Shown: in pieces, positions 1 through 11,769 of the stretch
Layout: every line of letters begins with the position of its first letter
How positions within the stretch are numbered: position 1 is the stretch's first letter
DNA from: Mucor racemosus
Lineage: Eukaryota; Mucoromycota; Mucoromycetes; Mucorales; Mucoraceae
DNA length: 64,000 bases
Reading direction: 5' to 3'
Assembly: GCA_027405735.1 (NCBI GenBank)
Contig: JAPEHQ010000005.1
Location: 496,001-560,000 of the forward strand
Translations under genes and position numbers: made by a program
The notes under the pieces: model-generated
The model's database searches: none
What the model saw: the letters and a program-made list of their open reading frames with translations, nothing else
Told to the model about the DNA's origin: nothing

Positions 1-869
1 ATGGTATTTTTATCTACTCAACGAAAGGCTAGAATTAGCTACAAACTCATGAAATGTTTCAGAAAAGTAACAAAATTTCAAATGATATAGAAACAAAAAA
101 AAAAAAAAAGAATAATCTAATGTCTTGCCTAAGAACCATACAGTAGCTTTGATCGTAACTATACTTGAAAACAAATCTTTTTGCAGCTAACAATCGTAAA
201 CCAAAATAATAAGTTTAAAGAAGGTTAATTTGTTTAAATTTTATGTGTGATAGAGTAACATCTATAGTATTAGATTTGGCTTGCATATAAATTTAAGTAA
301 TGAGTGTTATTTAAGTTTATGCTCGAGCAAAAACCATTATTGCTGTAAACATTATAGCTATAACAAAAATATTTACAAATGATGATAATTGTAAATATAT
401 TGGCTCTTGCATGTATTGCTCTACATCAACAACATATTGAATTGTTTTGTCTATAATAATCTATATTAATAAAATCAAATATGATTTAAAAACCCATTCC
501 AGCAAAAAAAATGTATTGGAATTTTGAGAACGGCACGATGGTCATATACAAATCAATTTGTGCCCATATGATCAGCTCCTTATGCTCATGGTCAGATTTC
601 TTATTATGCACAAATAGGGATAATGATGATATGCTTATGGGCAATTCTACTATTATGCATACATGGGATTAATGTCATGCACGTGGACAGAATATATAAT
701 TCTGCACATACAGGCTTTTCGTTGTGCTCGGGTGCAGTTTCTTTTGTTGTGCCCATGTGCATCGTGTTATCTTTTTAGCCATTATTCAGTGGGCGCAGCA
801 ACTCATCAGGCTATAGTATGCAGCTCACCTGGGTACAACGAAACCATCTTGTGCAGCGCAGGTCGGCCG
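1..869 (-). mobile_element. CACTA-ended repeat, copy A (runs off the window)
   Basis: The reverse complement matches the left end of copies B, C and D: the terminus near 869 reads GGTCGGCCGTAG, followed inward by the same sub-terminal DNA rich in GTGCCCAT / TGTGCA motifs, then the AT-rich interior as far as position 1, which corresponds to about 12640 in copy B. The terminal base triplet is altered (GTAGCG rather than GTAGTG). No coding capacity; short ORFs here are incidental. Confidence 0.75.
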
Positions 870-882
870 TAGCGAATTAGAA

Positions 883-994
883 TGTTGAAATATCAACATA
901 CATCTAATGATATTCCATCATATCAAACAAAGTATTAACATCTCAACCAAGTATCTTATAAAAGAATGTCAATAAAAGTCATTATAATTGAACA
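883..994 (+). repeat. 112-bp LTR-like repeat
   Basis: Begins TGTT and ends AACA, with a TATAAAAG box followed by an AATAAA signal, the order seen in the solo LTRs of this window. A second copy is at 30130-30243. Both sit between a left terminus of the CACTA-ended element and another repeat. No target duplication is visible, so it may be the 3' part of a longer LTR. Confidence 0.4.
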
Positions 995-1205
995 CCTGTA
1001 AAATAGGCATCGACACACAAACATCTACTATTTTATAATTCATATAAATATAGCATACTTTATAAAGATATTATTCTTTTTTCTTTGGTTTTCTTTAAAT
1101 TACAATAAAACCTTGGAAAGACTATAATTGTAGTTGTCAAGCTTTTATTTTTTATTTTTTATTTTATTTTTCATTTTTATAAAATTACTTCAATTTTATT
1201 GCAGA
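995..1205 (+). repeat. Dispersed repeat also found at 48177-48386
   Basis: Shares the start CCTGTAAAATAGGCATC and an AT-rich body with 48177-48386; similarity stops after TTTTATTGCA in both. In both places this repeat abuts an end of the CACTA-ended element: the left end of copy A (through the 112-bp repeat) and the right end of copy D (directly). Confidence 0.65.
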
Positions 1206-2868
1206 GCACACGTTTTTAACTGAAACCACGGTTTCTCTGCTTGAAAAAAAATAAAGCAACTGGAAAAATGAATGAATATTAATCCAAATGGGCCGACAGT
1301 ATCAATATATATATATTATAGATATAACAATATCCAGAATTAAAGTTTAAACATCCAATTGATCGGCTGGTTAAATCGCACAGGTCGAACTCCCACTTTT
1401 TCAAGTGGGGGTTGTTGTGGACAGGCAACTTCAAATTAGATGGCGCTAATAAATCAGGCAGATGGCATTTCAAAACAAACCAACAGAACAATCGAAACAA
1501 TTCAAAAACTTTCAAATATCGTAAAATAAGCTGAAAGCCAGTTTTATTCATCATCATTGTCATTGTTAGCAAAACACGAATAAAAAAGTAAATCATGCGT
1601 ATATTTTTCAAATTAATTCCTATTCAGATTCTTCTTATATATATTTTCATTTAATAATAATGCTTTTACTTTGTTTAATCATTGATAGTAGAAAATCACA
1701 AAGGTATTACGCTATAAAATTTACTGTCGATCACTACTATTTCCGTAAAATAATTGCGCTTTGTATGTGAATTATTGATCGGCAGACTGTTTCTGTACAA
1801 CAAAGAGTACTTGGAATCCAGTGAATGTAGATGCATTTTTTTTCCAGGTTTGCGATGTTTTCTGTTTTACATTCTAATAGTATCCATACTTTGGCAGTGG
1901 CCAGATAGGTTATAGTATATACTGTAAATTAATACGATACAAACAACGATATTTAAATGAAAAGATGCTGCACCCCCTTTTTAAAGGATGTACACAATAC
2001 AGGCAGCATTTTTTTTTAGTCAGTGGAACAGACATTCTATATAAATCTCTCCTCTGATTTTAAAAATATTGCAATTGCTTAAAGTGTTTGGCAGTGATCG
2101 TTTAATATCGCGTACAATAGTACAATTCGAGGACATTGCAGTTCATTACCAGTTTTACAACCTCCAGCGCCGTTCTGCTTGCACAGCTTGTCATGGCTAT
2201 TAAAATCTACTTGAAAAATAGCATTAGTGCGCGTTATAACAATTGATTATGTAGCAAAAATGCAGTTTGATGTTTGCTCAAACCAAGGTTGAATCGAGTT
2301 CAAATGAACCATATTTTTCCATATGGTTACATGCTGTATGAGTAACACTACAGCATGGAATAAACCCCGAGGCCGAGATGCACACATTTGAAATTGTTCC
2401 AGACAAACATGTGTATCTCCAAGATTTTCATTAAACATAATAACACGCATTCTTTAAAATAGAAGAAGACTATAATTAAATGATGAGCAATGCATCAAAA
2501 GATGATTTTTGTGTTATAAATTAATAACCAACAAATTGTATATTTGCAATTAAATAAATGACAATCAATGCTTTGTTAATGCAAATCAAGTTAATTTATG
2601 TTTATACCACACTTGCAAAAAAAATAAAAAAGGAGAAGAGATGGGCTTGTTATTAATGCTGTTAGAGCCAACAACGAAAATATTGTTGAAATGATGAGTT
2701 TATATTTATTATTAGAATTAAGATTTGTTTGTTTTGTAATATTGAAAAAAGAAATAATTCTCAGTAACGAATATATGTATGTTATATTAAAGAAACTGTG
2801 TGCGTGAGTGTGTATATAAATTTATGCGTTATTTTGTACATGTTGAATAAAAAGGAGAATGTATTAAA
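1206..2868. other. Stretch without recognised gene
   Basis: AT-rich DNA with only short ORFs that lack recognisable motifs or good splice structure. A small hairpin (CCCAC, loop, GTGGG) lies near 1390-1410. The last 300 bases are probably the 3' untranslated region and terminator of the minus-strand gene that follows. Confidence 0.5.
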
Positions 2869-3567
2869 TTAGGAAAACAACAGCGCTCCGAGTGGAACAT
2901 CATCATCATCATCTTGTTGCTGTTGGTGTACTACTCGCTTCATTGTTTGTGGTACCTGAGGACGAGGTAAAATACGACAGGTTATAAGAAGAGGTAAGAT
3001 CTGAACGTGTTGTTTAGTTGTTAATGTATATACAATTGTAGACGAACTAAACGATGGGCGTCTACGTTTCTGGAAATGTGAAGGTGGCAACTTTCTTGAT
3101 TTTTTAGGACGATAGAGTGAACCTAGTTTATCAGGATTGAAAGGCATACGTTTTGAAGGCGGAACATAGTGATGGTTTGTGTTACTCATTTCTTGATAGA
3201 CAAGCTTCTCTAAGTTGTCCCAAAAGCGCCTAACATGAATTATATCACCTAAACGAGTCAGCTTGGAATGATTAGGCCGGAGCTTTTGACAAGTAGCTCG
3301 ATATAGTGATGCTCTTTGAGAGATTGTTGGAATCGTTGTATCCAAAGAAGAGCATGATTGATCATAGTAATTGACTCGAGATCGAATATCCGTTTCTCGA
3401 AAGTTTGTTGTGTCTATCGAAATAAGTTTTCTTTTTCTAGGAGTAAACGATGGCGAAGATGAAGAAACCCAAATTTTAGCCCAATTTGTGAATTGAGTCA
3501 AAAAGTTGGATGCAATTGGACGAGCTGGATAAGATGAACTATAACGATGATGTTGACTAACTAGCAT
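2869..3567 (-). CDS. Uncharacterised 232-aa basic protein with acidic tail
   Basis: I do not recognise a family. The uninterrupted frame gives a Ser-rich, Arg/Lys-rich N-terminal half, a central stretch around residues 105-130 (FWDNLEKLVYQEM) that could form a helix, a second basic segment with KKSRK and QKRRRP that could be nuclear-localisation signals, then QQQQ followed by five aspartates and a PLGALLF end. No signal peptide or membrane segment is visible. It is transcribed away from PET117 with about 670 bp between start codons. The single long frame, codon use and position in a gene cluster support a real gene; a missed intron cannot be excluded. Confidence 0.6.
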   Translation of the reverse strand: MLVSQHHRYSSSYPARPIASNFLTQFTNWAKIWVSSSSPSFTPRKRKLISIDTTNFRETDIRSRVNYYDQSCSSLDTTIPTISQRASLYRATCQKLRPNHSKLTRLGDIIHVRRFWDNLEKLVYQEMSNTNHHYVPPSKRMPFNPDKLGSLYRPKKSRKLPPSHFQKRRRPSFSSSTIVYTLTTKQHVQILPLLITCRILPRPQVPQTMKRVVHQQQQDDDDDVPLGALLFS

Positions 3568-4060
3568 TTTATGAAAGACAAAAGGAGAGGAAATAGAAAA
3601 GCAAAGGTTAATTTGACTGATTTATATAGTTTTTTTCTTGTGTTATCTGGAAACAAAAATATTTCTGTTACTACACGTTTCTCATTGCAACACATAGAAA
3701 CTGCCTTTTATTTATGTCGTTAAAAATAGATTTCTTTCTTTATTTTTACATGATGTGGTAAATGATTTATATATATATATTCATATAAAACAAATGAAAA
3801 CGTCACTTGCTTTGCTGGTCAGAGTAATCCGTATTCTTAATTTGCTACATTTGAATGGTGGCGAATTTCATATTTGCAATGGTAGTACAACTGAGCAATG
3901 ATAACCAATTATTTTATGGATAAAATAAACATATTGAACCAGCCTTGAGGCAGATGCATGGTAGTGCAGTCATTTTTCACCCATATGGTATAATATTAGA
4001 TATTATGAGAAAGTATCGCCAATAGTAACAAATAATACTATTAAGTGGCTTCTCTAGTAA

Positions 4061-4096
4061 ACATGTTTAGCATGTTTAACATGTTTAGCATGTTGA
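4061..4096. repeat. 9-bp tandem repeat, four units
   Basis: Four units of the pattern (A/G)CATGTTTA, the last imperfect, lie about 145-180 bp upstream of the PET117 start. Probably a simple-sequence tract. Confidence 0.6.
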
Positions 4097-4238
4097 GGCC
4101 AAGTTGTGATTATTCTGTATTTCACCCACTTTAAAAACAATTTGAGTTTAGCTCGCTGCTTTAAAAACTGATGATGTTTATTGCAGCCATCAAAATTACT
4201 ACTTTTGACCCCCAGTCGCATTTTTATTTCATTGAACC

Positions 4239-4563
4239 ATGTCAAAAGCAGCAAAGGCTACCTTGACAGCATCTATAGTATTCTGCTGTGCTTCAGTGTT
4301 TGGAGTCCATTACATTCAAAATGAAGAAAAGGAGGTAAAAACTATACAAGGATAGGCTGCCAAGTAGGCATTAAAATATTAAGCATCTTCTATAGAACTT
4401 AAGAGCTGGTGTATTGCGTGATGATGAACGCAGAAAGAAGAAGGAGCAACAAACATTGAACATGTTAGAATTGAAAGAACAACAAGATTTACATGAAGCA
4501 TTATTAAAGACTCAAGAGGTAACAAATTTACCATCAAGTGAGCCTATATCAGACGAAGATTAA
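4239..4563 (+). CDS. PET117: Cytochrome c oxidase assembly protein PET117
   Basis: Two exons, 4239-4334 and 4396-4563, joined in phase across a 61-nt intron (GTAAAA...CTATAG), giving 87 aa, close to the usual length of this family. The N-terminus MSKAAKATLTASIVFC is a single hydrophobic segment like the inner-membrane anchor of PET117. It is followed by VHYIQNEEKE and the family hallmark GVLRDDERRKKKEQ, then a helical tail. PET117 is a mitochondrial inner-membrane protein that supports heme a synthesis (with Cox15) during complex IV assembly. The gene is convergent with the eS31 gene, about 450 bp apart. Identification rests on the motif string and the size. Confidence 0.85.
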
Positions 4564-5011
4564 AAACATAAATGTGGATGTTTAACGCATTACACCGTCG
4601 TGCTATAGCTTTAAAGTTTTTTTTTGAACCTAAAAAGATATAATTTAATATGATATGTATTAATATAAATTGACCATCAAACGATACTCTATACTGCCAT
4701 ATTTTTCTTTTTGATGTCTACTTTTTAAAAATTTGAACTTTTGTTGGAATTAAGGTAAATGTGAGTTTGTTTTTCCAGCACTGATTGATGTAAATTTGCG
4801 TTGATTTGTACAATTGTTCATAACTGTTTTGAGCATATTTCTCATTTATGGAAATAAAACAATAGTTCTATAAACTCATTGCATTATAGTTATATATATA
4901 TTTATATTTATATTTATAAAAATACACGTTAAAATGTCAATTTTATTTCATACAAAAAAAAAAAAAAAAAAAAAAAAAGGGAGAGGTTGCCTAGATCAAT
5001 TTTTGGTAGAT

Positions 5012-5479
5012 TTAAGCGCTTTCGTCCTTCTGGAAGACATAGGTCAAATGGCATTTACCACAGTATTGACGATCCTTGTGCTTGGCCATGAAGACACCAG
5101 CACCACAGGTGGCGTTAGGACATTCACGACGAAGACGGGTAATCTTACCGGATTCATCGACCTTGTACATCTTCAAGATAGCCAACTTGACCTTAGTACG
5201 CTTGTGCTTGATCTTCTTGGGAGTAGTGTAAGTCTTCTTCTTTCTCTTCTTACCACCACCCAATAATTCAGCATTCAAGTTCAAGGTGTTGTTGTTACCA
5301 ATACCATAAGCGGAGAGCTCACCATCAACGAGAGGCTTACCAGCAAAAGACAAGAGTTGAGAGTCGGCAGAAAGACCTTCACGCTCTTGGATCATAGACT
5401 TGACAACAGCAACGGATGAGTTGGAAGAGACATCAAGGGCAAGAGTGTTACCCTGGAGAGACTTGACAAAGACTTGCAT
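5012..5479 (-). CDS. RPS31: Ubiquitin-like / 40S ribosomal protein eS31 fusion
   Basis: Intronless, 155 aa. Residues 77-155 are a well-conserved eS31 (S27a): a basic linker [13 protein letters not shown], then [17 protein letters not shown] and the zinc-binding C-x4-C...C-x2-C module (CPNATC, YCGKC) ending LTYVF. Residues 1-75 align with ubiquitin ([14 protein letters not shown] at 45-50, a GG end) but are strongly diverged: S44 for I44, N for K63, R33, M29, one residue deleted near 55, and LL before GG where ubiquitin has RLR. The processing site after GG is still plausible. Normally the precursor is cleaved to give one ubiquitin and one ribosomal protein; here the N-terminal part probably acts only as a folding partner. 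Shares a 379-bp intergenic region with RSC7. Confidence 0.92.
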   Translation of the reverse strand: MQVFVKSLQGNTLALDVSSNSSVAVVKSMIQEREGLSADSQLLSFAGKPLVDGELSAYGIGNNNTLNLNAELLGGGKKRKKKTYTTPKKIKHKRTKVKLAILKMYKVDESGKITRLRRECPNATCGAGVFMAKHKDRQYCGKCHLTYVFQKDESA

Positions 5480-5858
5480 GTTTAAAATGGATTCAGATAA
5501 CTCGATTATTTTTCAACAAATATCAATTGTAGTGCAGAAAAAGAATCTAGATTTCAATGATCGTTGAGTCATTGCTTCCATGAAAAATCAAATTTAAATG
5601 TTACAAACCTTCCTCACTATCTGTTTAAATGAAAACTGGGAAAGATCAAGAGAGGTTTTCAAGATTTTGATGGATATATAACTCGTAAAAAATTTTTACA
5701 CATGTTTTTTTATTGGCCATACTATTCGATGACATGGCTTAACCATCACGTGAAGCGATAAACTCCTTCTAAGGATTGCTCACCTTGAAAGATTGTGAAA
5801 TTCAGTCAATGGTAATAAATAGAGACTTTTCATTGTGTGTAATAAATTTTAGTTAGAA
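5480..5858. promoter_or_regulatory. Divergent promoter between eS31 and RSC7
   Basis: The only DNA between two divergent start codons. It holds a palindromic E-box inside TCACGTGA (CACGTG at 5747-5752) and an inverted CCAAT box (ATTGG at 5712-5716). These are motif matches only; factor binding is not shown. Confidence 0.4.
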
Positions 5859-7136
5859 ATGCCTTCAGGTAAAGCAAAATTTGCATGAGCTCTACTGAAT
5901 AAATGATCTAAAAATTATATAAATTTAATAGGATACGCGAGTACACAACATAAAAGAGAACATACACCAAAAAGAAAAAGATCAAGAAGCAGAAGTGGCG
6001 GTTTGGATGGCAAAGATGATCTCAATTACGTTGATGACGATAGTGAATTATCCTCTGGAGATGATGCTTTAATTGCTAGTGATATAGAAGCTCATCAACA
6101 TCACGAAGCATCTGGAGGGGCGCAACATACTAGAAAGAGAGGTCGCCCAAAGACTCATTCCTCTACTAATGAAAGAGGTAGACCTCAAGCACAATCGTCA
6201 TCTCAAGCAACTACTTCAGCAGCAGCATTAGCAGCAGCATCTCAAAACTACATTCCTCCCGCAAATCCTAGCGGTTACATTAGTGATCATGATGAATCCG
6301 GGGAGACAAAAGTAGATTCATTTGGTAGATTGTTAGGAGGTAATGAGAGACATCATGTCAGAAAAATTGATGATTTTTAATGCTAAAACATTCTAAAAAA
6401 AAAAGGCCGCGAATATCGTGTTCCAACATTTACATTACCAACAAGAGACGATACATTATTCATGTTCTCAAAAGACCCTGCAGCATTACTAGGATTTCGT
6501 GATAGTTTTGTGTTTCTCAAGAAAAATGTAAAACTTATCAAAGTACATATTGACAATGTCGAAAAAGGATTCTTGGTTGATTCAAATATGTTGAGATCAA
6601 CTTTTCGAACCCGTGAAATCTCAGTTGTAACAGCTCGATCTGTATATAAACAATTTGGACATCGTATTATACGAAAAGGACGTAGAGGTAGAGACGATTA
6701 TTACTTTACAGAAGAAGTAGATGATGAAGAAGACATACAATCAGAAGAAGAACAAATTTCGAAAGAATCAATTGATAAACCAACACCTTTGCTACCTTTG
6801 ATTGAAATTGGAAGAAATAATTTAGCCCATAAACCAACAGCACAGGATGCAAATATCACACAATTGAATTATCTACACAATGCTGCTGTTTCTGCAAGAC
6901 AATTCAATACATCTTTATTTGCCTATCGTCGTGCTAATCCAACAAATTATGATTTATTAACAAATGTTTATCAAATACCTGAAAACCGACAAACTCTTAG
7001 AGATACTGGTTTGGTTATGCCAGAAAAGAAAGATGCAACTATAACAGAAGAAAATACCCTTGAAAATGTTGCAAATAGTGGTTTAATGGATGTAGATGCT
7101 ACCTTTGGACAACATCAATTACAACAACATGTATAA
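5859..7136 (+). CDS. RSC7: Chromatin-remodelling complex subunit RSC7/Swp82 family
   Basis: Three exons: 5859-5868 (a 10-nt first exon, ATGCCTTCAG), 5932-6339 and 6406-7136; all junctions keep frame (382 aa). The N-terminal 130 residues are low complexity: Lys/Arg/Ser-rich, acidic DDD and EE runs, and an AT-hook-like core KRGRPK plus a second GRP. The family block begins at DSFGRLLGG and crosses the second intron into REYRVPTFTLP, ALLGFRDSFVFL, VVTARSVYKQFGHRII and GRRGRDDYY, the RSC7/Swp82 signature. RSC7 (Npl6) is a fungal subunit of the RSC nucleosome remodeller in the nucleus; Swp82 is its SWI/SNF paralogue, and the sequence alone does not separate them. Convergent with the downstream E2 gene, 66 bp between stop codons. 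Confidence 0.85.
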
Positions 7137-7202
7137 TTTTTTTTTCTATTTTATTAAAATTTGATGATTATTCTAGTATATATGTACTTCTTTTCTCTCT
7201 CT

Positions 7203-8024
7203 TTATAATCCCAATGTCTTTCTAGCATTTTCAGCTACAATTTGATCATAACATTCACGATCTGTTCTCCAAATTTTCTAATGTATTAAAAAATAATGTT
7301 GAGGTTATACAAATCAAAATATTCATTTACGGGGAACTTACACATGCATCAATATTAGCACCACTTTCATCATTGGGTTCTACATGAACATATTTTGGTC
7401 GATCAATACAGGTATTTCAAAATGTAAATATCACAATCTCCATTTACCTGCCAGCATGCTAACAACACTCAATAAAATCTTTTCTACACTTTGAACAGGA
7501 CTCCATCTTTCTGAACTACTTTCATACATGTTGGGATCATCTCCAGGAGGATGTAAAATGGAAATACAAACAGTACCATTCTGATATACATTAGGGTGAA
7601 AGAAATCGCAAGTAAATCGCATTGTAGGTGGACTCAAAGGATAATCTTTGGGAAAAGTAAGTGTAGCAGGAAATAACCCTCCTTCGAAAGGGGTACCTTC
7701 AGGACCACTATCAATAAAATATTGTTAAATACACTATATATAAACCTATTCTTAATTTACTTACGCAATAAGGGCTTCCCATTCAAAGAAATTGTTTTCA
7801 TCAACAGGACCTTAGAGTAGCACGTTAGTTTAATATTTCTAACAAAAAAAAAGATCTTTAAATAACAAACCTGCAGTAATACCTTCAGGTGCGTTCAGTG
7901 TCAACTCTAAAAAAAAGTTATGAATACTTGATTTATATAACACGACATGTACTAGATTCATACCTCTATATTCAGTCATAAGACGTTTTAAAGCTGTTGA
8001 GCCTGCAGTTCTATTAGCATACAT
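7203..8024 (-). CDS. UBC7: Ubiquitin-conjugating enzyme E2, Ubc7/UBE2G2 type
   Basis: Six exons on the minus strand (7964-8024, 7871-7906, 7765-7810, 7448-7707, 7342-7379, 7203-7277), in frame throughout, giving 171 aa. The order is [57 protein letters not shown], then the active-site region [18 protein letters not shown] with catalytic Cys in VCISIL. The long acidic loop [16 protein letters not shown] and the end [12 protein letters not shown]...LGL are characteristic of Ubc7/UBE2G2. This E2 works with Hrd1- and Doa10-type ligases in ER-associated degradation. Five introns in 0.8 kb is dense but each has GT..AG ends. A few extra residues (MYANR) precede the usual AGSTALKR start. Confidence 0.93.
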
Positions 8025-8145
8025 TTTTACTTGAATGAATTGAATTGGTATTCAAAAGAGAAGATAAAGGAAACGAAAAGAATAAAAAATATTGAAAAGC
8101 TGGATACCTACTACCTAAATCTACTACGATACTAAGAGTTTATAC

Positions 8146-8161
8146 GCCAATCCTGATTGGC
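8146..8161. promoter_or_regulatory. Palindromic double CCAAT box upstream of the E2 gene
   Basis: GCCAATCCTGATTGGC is a near-perfect 16-bp palindrome holding CCAAT on both strands, about 125 bp upstream of the E2 start codon. CCAAT boxes are bound by the HAP/NF-Y complex; binding here is inferred. Confidence 0.35.
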
Positions 8162-8164
8162 TCC

Positions 8165-10261
8165 ATTAAAAAGTTAAAGAAGTGGGTGTCCATTTGCATA
8201 CCAAATTTTACCAGCTACGTGGGTTGATTTAATAGATTCACTAGGCAAAAATAATCATTTTCTTTCCAAAAAGCGTTATACCATCATACAGTAAAACTTT
8301 GATGAATATGTATTTGTATTGGTCATAAAACTTGATGAGATGCTGGTTTTAATCATCAAATGTAAATTGAAAGAATCAGGCGAGCTTTTGCCATTTATGA
8401 TATTGACTGTTTTCTAATACTGTATACGTACCTATATATTTCATTATATATATTTCATTATGATGAAAGCTATACATGGCATATAATTTATTGGGGTTAT
8501 TTAGAGGACACGCTAGAGGGGAACGCCATTCTTCTATGAAAGTTAGGGATTTTTTTACTCAAAACGTTGTGGTTTTTCGCCGAGTATTCATATTTTTGAT
8601 AGACGAAGCGTAATTTACGGAGGATCATATCCCTTCAATACATTATCAATTCTAAAAAGCGACCAAAAAAGTGTATTGAAGAGAAATACAGAATGTTGCC
8701 ACAATTGCTTTCCATGCCAAATAAAAAAAAAGTATCATGTTGCTGCCATAATATAGGCCTTTTAATATAAAATCAAGGCCATGTTTACATTTCTCGTTGC
8801 TTGTTGGTCGAATGGATGATTTGAAGTACATAGATACAACAAAATTATACAATATATATACTCGACTACATATAAGTTTACCAATATTATCAAAAATACA
8901 ACATTTTTAAATTATTTTATGCACGTTTAGCACAAATTTGATGCTAAAATTGGCCAAGGCCATTTCTTAGATCACATACTTTCTTTCTAAATTTTTCTCG
9001 GCTTCTTTGGGCGATGGGAAACATGATGAGTGTCAACCTCTCAATTATTAACTATACCCATATATGGAGTTGGGGATTTGAAAATGTAACAGTTTTGATA
9101 GGAACTTTGCAGATATAAAAGCATGCACATGATTCCAAAATAATTCTTAATATAATATAATTCAAAAATATAGTACACTGTTCACTGAATATCGAGTAAA
9201 AATTCTTCCCATTAACTGCGCAAAATATACCGAAAATATGAATAATGTGAAAACATACTTCATAAAGTATATATGATCAATTAATAAGCTTTATTTTCAT
9301 GCAGGCACACAAACATACGGCCGAATAAAATATAACCACCGGTGATATGATGTATTTTGCATTTGTTTCATTAATAATGGGGTAGAAGATACTCAACCAA
9401 GAATGTTTTTGAAATCTAAGAGAAAACCATATATAATTTTTGGCGCTGAAGTTTACATTTAGGACGACAATGATCAATCTTAAAAAGCTTGCTTTATCAA
9501 TTACTCCATCAAAAATTTACATTCTGAAAATTTAGAAAGTGTTCGGTAGATAACGCTGCCTACTATTAGCTTTATCGTTAACTGCTAATTATCCAGTAAA
9601 GCAATACATTGAATAAACAGAAGTTTTCGATTTTCTGGTACTTTGCTTGCATTTATTTACTTACAGTTATTTAACTCAATATTTGAAATTCAACATTTTT
9701 TTTTTTGAAAAATAAATGTAAAAAACATCGCACTACAACAACTTTGATTATACATAGAGAGGAAGTTTACTTATTAATTTTGGTATTTGTAATTGCTATT
9801 TATGCTGATTTAGTTTATTTAGCCCTATATATTTCTAATTTGCAATGGACTGCAAAGCCATAAGCCCCACTCGAAAAATAGTGGGTGTTTGATCACTATG
9901 ATTTGATCAGCAAACCCAGGATACTAAAATTATAGCATTGGATATTGTTACAGCTTTATTATGTATTTTGGAACTTACAGCCGATTTGGATCAATATTCA
10001 TTGATTGTGTAGATTTTTGCCTATTATTTATGTTAAGCCTCATTTCAATCCCATATTGAACCTGACATCCAAATGGAATTGAAATGGTATAAATATTTTT
10101 AGAATCCAGGACCTGATGGCTCTTGGCTTCCTTTCTTAACTTAATAATAAAGACCCTACGTTCTCCGTGATATAATCACTTGTAACCTTTATTTTATTGT
10201 ATTGGAAATAATCGGTATTTACATATAACTCTCAGATTTCAAGCGTTTTTCCAGTTGCTTT
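8165..10261. other. Stretch without recognised gene
   Basis: AT-rich DNA with only short, motif-free ORFs of about 66 codons. I see no repeat shared with the rest of the window and no RNA gene. Confidence 0.5.
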
Positions 10262-10624
10262 TGTGGAATAGACAGAGATATTCACGGGAAAAAAGTATAA
10301 AAAAAACAATAGGAATTCGACTAGATAACATTAGGGTTTTATTATCAAGTTAAATTCTACTTGAGGACTTTTGTAGTAAATAAGTGTCCTCTTTATATAG
10401 TTTTCATCAGAGAGATTAGGTAAGCATTCCTAGGCCCACACATAGCCAATTATACCCCTTGTCAGATATAAATCTTGATAGTAACCAATCGGTGTATTCA
10501 TAGAGTTCATGGGTTCTTGATCATAATGGTGTGATTATTAGATCCACATTATGTTGATTGGTCTTTAACTATAAGTTGCTAGGATAGAAGCTTGGTAGAA
10601 AATTTATATTAGTATGAATCAACA
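10262..10624 (-). repeat. Possible solo LTR or LTR fragment
   Basis: Read on the minus strand it starts TGTTGATTC and ends TTCCACA, and holds a TATATAAAG box followed at short distance by AATAAAACC, the same order as in the better-supported solo LTRs here. No target-site duplication could be found, so the boundaries are uncertain. Confidence 0.28.
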
Positions 10625-10724
10625 TATATCATTTAGTAGTGTAATGTCTATTCATGCCAGCTGTACTTTAATTAAGAATCAGATGAAATGGAGGAGATCA
10701 ATATAGTGGATAAATGCGTACATA

Positions 10725-11769
10725 TTCCACAAGTTGATACTGTAACGTGGCCATTGGTTGTGTTGCAGCGCGTATAGTAATAGAATCCCTTGCATAAGCT
10801 GGAGATTGATATGCAATTCGGATAACGTAATAATGTGTGATGTGATTAGAATATAGGATAGTAGTAGTATAATAATATATTAGGCTTGACAGGTTCATGA
10901 CAAATCTATTGATTCATTTAATTGATGATATTAAATTAAATGTGGTATAATATGATTCATATTTTTGCCAATGGCCACTACTCTTCCAAAAAAAAGCCGA
11001 ACAATCTCCGGAAGCGGCCATCTAAAGATATTTCCAAGCTTTAAATCTATAGAAAAAATCACCGGACAGTCCGGACGCGGTTGTTTAAATATTCCAGCAG
11101 CTATAAGATGAAGGTATCGAAATGTTGTCATACACAAATTAAGGTTCGACTGTATTGCTATTAATTATTCAAAGGCTTATTTTAAGTAAAACATAAATAC
11201 AACCTACAACATTATTAGCCTAATAACGGATTTAACTTGAAAAGTATAAGATGGTACAACCAGATTCGAAAAAAGTCCATAAAATCTGAAATGCCCAAGA
11301 TTTAGAATAAATATTGTAGCAAGAAAAAATGTATAATTTAATAAAGGAACTTGTTAAATTAAATCACACACAAAAACTGAAGATCATCTTTATTTAAAAG
11401 CAATAATTTGTCCTATTTATATACAACAAATTATATATTACATTTATCCGTTAGATCAGTTTTGGATTGATTATATCTTTCTGACATTCCATGTCAGATC
11501 AATCTATTTACATTAGTAACAACACAACACATTTAAGTTGAGCTTATTTCATACAGCTAAATTCAACAAGTGGATATGTCTCACATATTCCGTTTCCTGG
11601 ATCTTACTTTAGAATTTAGAACAATAAGAACGATCATCAAGAATGTTACCACAGATTCGTTAGCTGACTTCTTATCAATAAAGATTACAAATCAAAACGT
11701 TCGTTATCTTACAAATAACCGGTGGATGCAACAAAATCACAAATTTAAAGTATTTATATTATATAAAAG
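10725..11769 (+). repeat. Block L, first copy (duplicated at 34017-35388)
   Basis: About 1.05 kb immediately left of copy B is repeated immediately left of copy D, from a GTTGATA.TGTAACGTGGCCAT start through TATAAAAG. The second copy carries an extra 323-bp LTR. Near 11142-11153 lies GGTTCGACTGTA, the reverse of CAGTCGAACC, which resembles a pogo/Fot1-type terminus, but no matching opposite end was found. Copies A and C lack this flank, so copies B and D share descent by a larger duplication. Confidence 0.7.

Noticed and set aside
663..872. ORFs in the element ends (also 11828-12097, 30231-30522, 35580-35762)
   Set aside because: They lie in sub-terminal repeat DNA, are on different strands in the different copies and carry no domain; they are by-products of the repeats.
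4934..5266. 110-codon plus-strand ORF over the eS31 gene
   Set aside because: Antisense shadow of the conserved eS31 gene, starting in a poly-A run.
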